Shown here: positions 6,952 through 7,323 of the stretch, piece by piece
Numbering within the stretch: the stretch's first letter is position 1
Layout: every line of letters starts with the position of its first letter
Assembly (NCBI GenBank): GCA_963522035.1
Contig: CAUQYP010000237.1
Location: 1 to 7,323, forward strand
Origin: Noviherbaspirillum_A sp963522035
Lineage (GTDB): Bacteria > Pseudomonadota > Gammaproteobacteria > Burkholderiales > Burkholderiaceae_D
Length of the DNA stretch: 7,323 nt
Direction: 5' to 3'
Notes under the pieces: model-generated
What the model saw: only the letters and a program-made list of their open reading frames with translations
Databases searched by the model: none
Told to the model about the DNA's origin: nothing
Program-made: the position numbers and the translations under genes

Positions 6952-7323
6952 CTAGTTGGAAAGTTTGAAGATAATCGGGACAAGGTACCATTCCTCGACC
7001 GGCCTGCCGTCGCTGGTGGCGGGATTGAAGCGCCAGGTCTGCACCGCGCTGCGCGCCGCCGCGTCCAGCAAGGGAAAGCCGCTGGAAGTGCGCACCTGCA
7101 CTTCGCCGGCAGTGCCGTCGGCCTGCACCAGCACCCGCAATATGACCTTGCCTTCTTCATTATTGCGCAAAGAGCGGGCCGGCTGCACGGGCGGCCGGTT
7201 GCTGGCGGCGTAGCTGGCGGAAATGGAGACGCCGGTACGCGCCGGCGCTGGTGGCGCTGCCGGTGCAGGCGTCGGCGCAGGCGGCGCAGGAGCAGGGGCG
7301 GCCGGCGCTTCCACCACCGGGGC
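6952..7323 (-). CDS. tonB: TonB-family protein, C-terminal part (5' end outside window)
   Basis: 123 residues are visible, and the frame is open to the right edge, so the N-terminal membrane anchor is missing from this window. An internal GTG at 7317 is not a credible start. The first 30 or so visible residues are an Ala/Pro repeat linker, as in the periplasm-spanning part of TonB. The remaining part, from about GVSISASYAAS onward, is the TonB C-terminal domain, with EEGKVILRVLVQADG, LDAAARSAVQTWRFNPAT and the terminal VPIIFKL strand. This domain contacts the TonB box of outer-membrane receptors, typically for siderophores or haem. It is first in the visible operon tonB-exbB-exbD-barstar. Regulation such as a Fur site would lie beyond the edge. 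Confidence 0.92.
   Translation of the reverse strand, partial: APVVEAPAAPAPAPPAPTPAPAAPPAPARTGVSISASYAASNRPPVQPARSLRNNEEGKVILRVLVQADGTAGEVQVRTSSGFPLLDAAARSAVQTWRFNPATSDGRPVEEWYLVPIIFKLSN

Noticed and set aside
6935..6991. Upstream ATG extending ExbB by 19 residues
   Set aside because: It overlaps the tonB coding end, and the extension has no resemblance to ExbB N-termini.

Overview
The window looks like chromosomal DNA of a GC-rich betaproteobacterium, most likely a Burkholderiales/Oxalobacteraceae-type organism (Herbaspirillum, Massilia and relatives). That placement rests on codon use, the style of the housekeeping proteins (UppP, RecQ with one HRDC domain, a TonB/ExbB/ExbD set) and overall composition. 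It is inference and was not searched. No rRNA, tRNA, IS element, phage gene or CRISPR array was seen.

Left edge to 1733: a short low-complexity direct repeat (about 28-107) lies beyond the 3' end of a large minus-strand gene (141-1733, 530 aa). This gene is the unusual element. It has a Ser/Pro/Lys-rich, probably disordered N-terminus. It then has a helical region that can be laid by eye onto the eukaryotic RasGAP fold, with a candidate arginine finger at R124 and an INP motif at 253-255. It ends in a C-terminal region I do not recognise. Its base composition is clearly poorer in GC than its neighbours. I read it as a candidate horizontally acquired, possibly secreted, host-directed protein; no secretion apparatus is visible here.

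1734-2685: a 90-bp divergent intergenic region leads to a plus-strand pair joined by an ATGA overlap: a YkgJ-type cysteine-cluster protein and a YceB-like (DUF1439) lipoprotein. A clear intrinsic terminator follows.

2736-5416: plus-strand uppP (undecaprenyl-diphosphate phosphatase) and recQ (DNA helicase), 17 bp apart and probably co-transcribed. Both are complete with all core motifs.

5453-7323: a minus-strand operon converging on recQ, in transcription order tonB (5' end outside the window), exbB, exbD, and a barstar-family inhibitor gene starting 2 bp after the exbD stop. TonB-ExbB-ExbD forms the inner-membrane energy-transducing complex for outer-membrane uptake. The barstar gene is an odd passenger with no ribonuclease partner in view.
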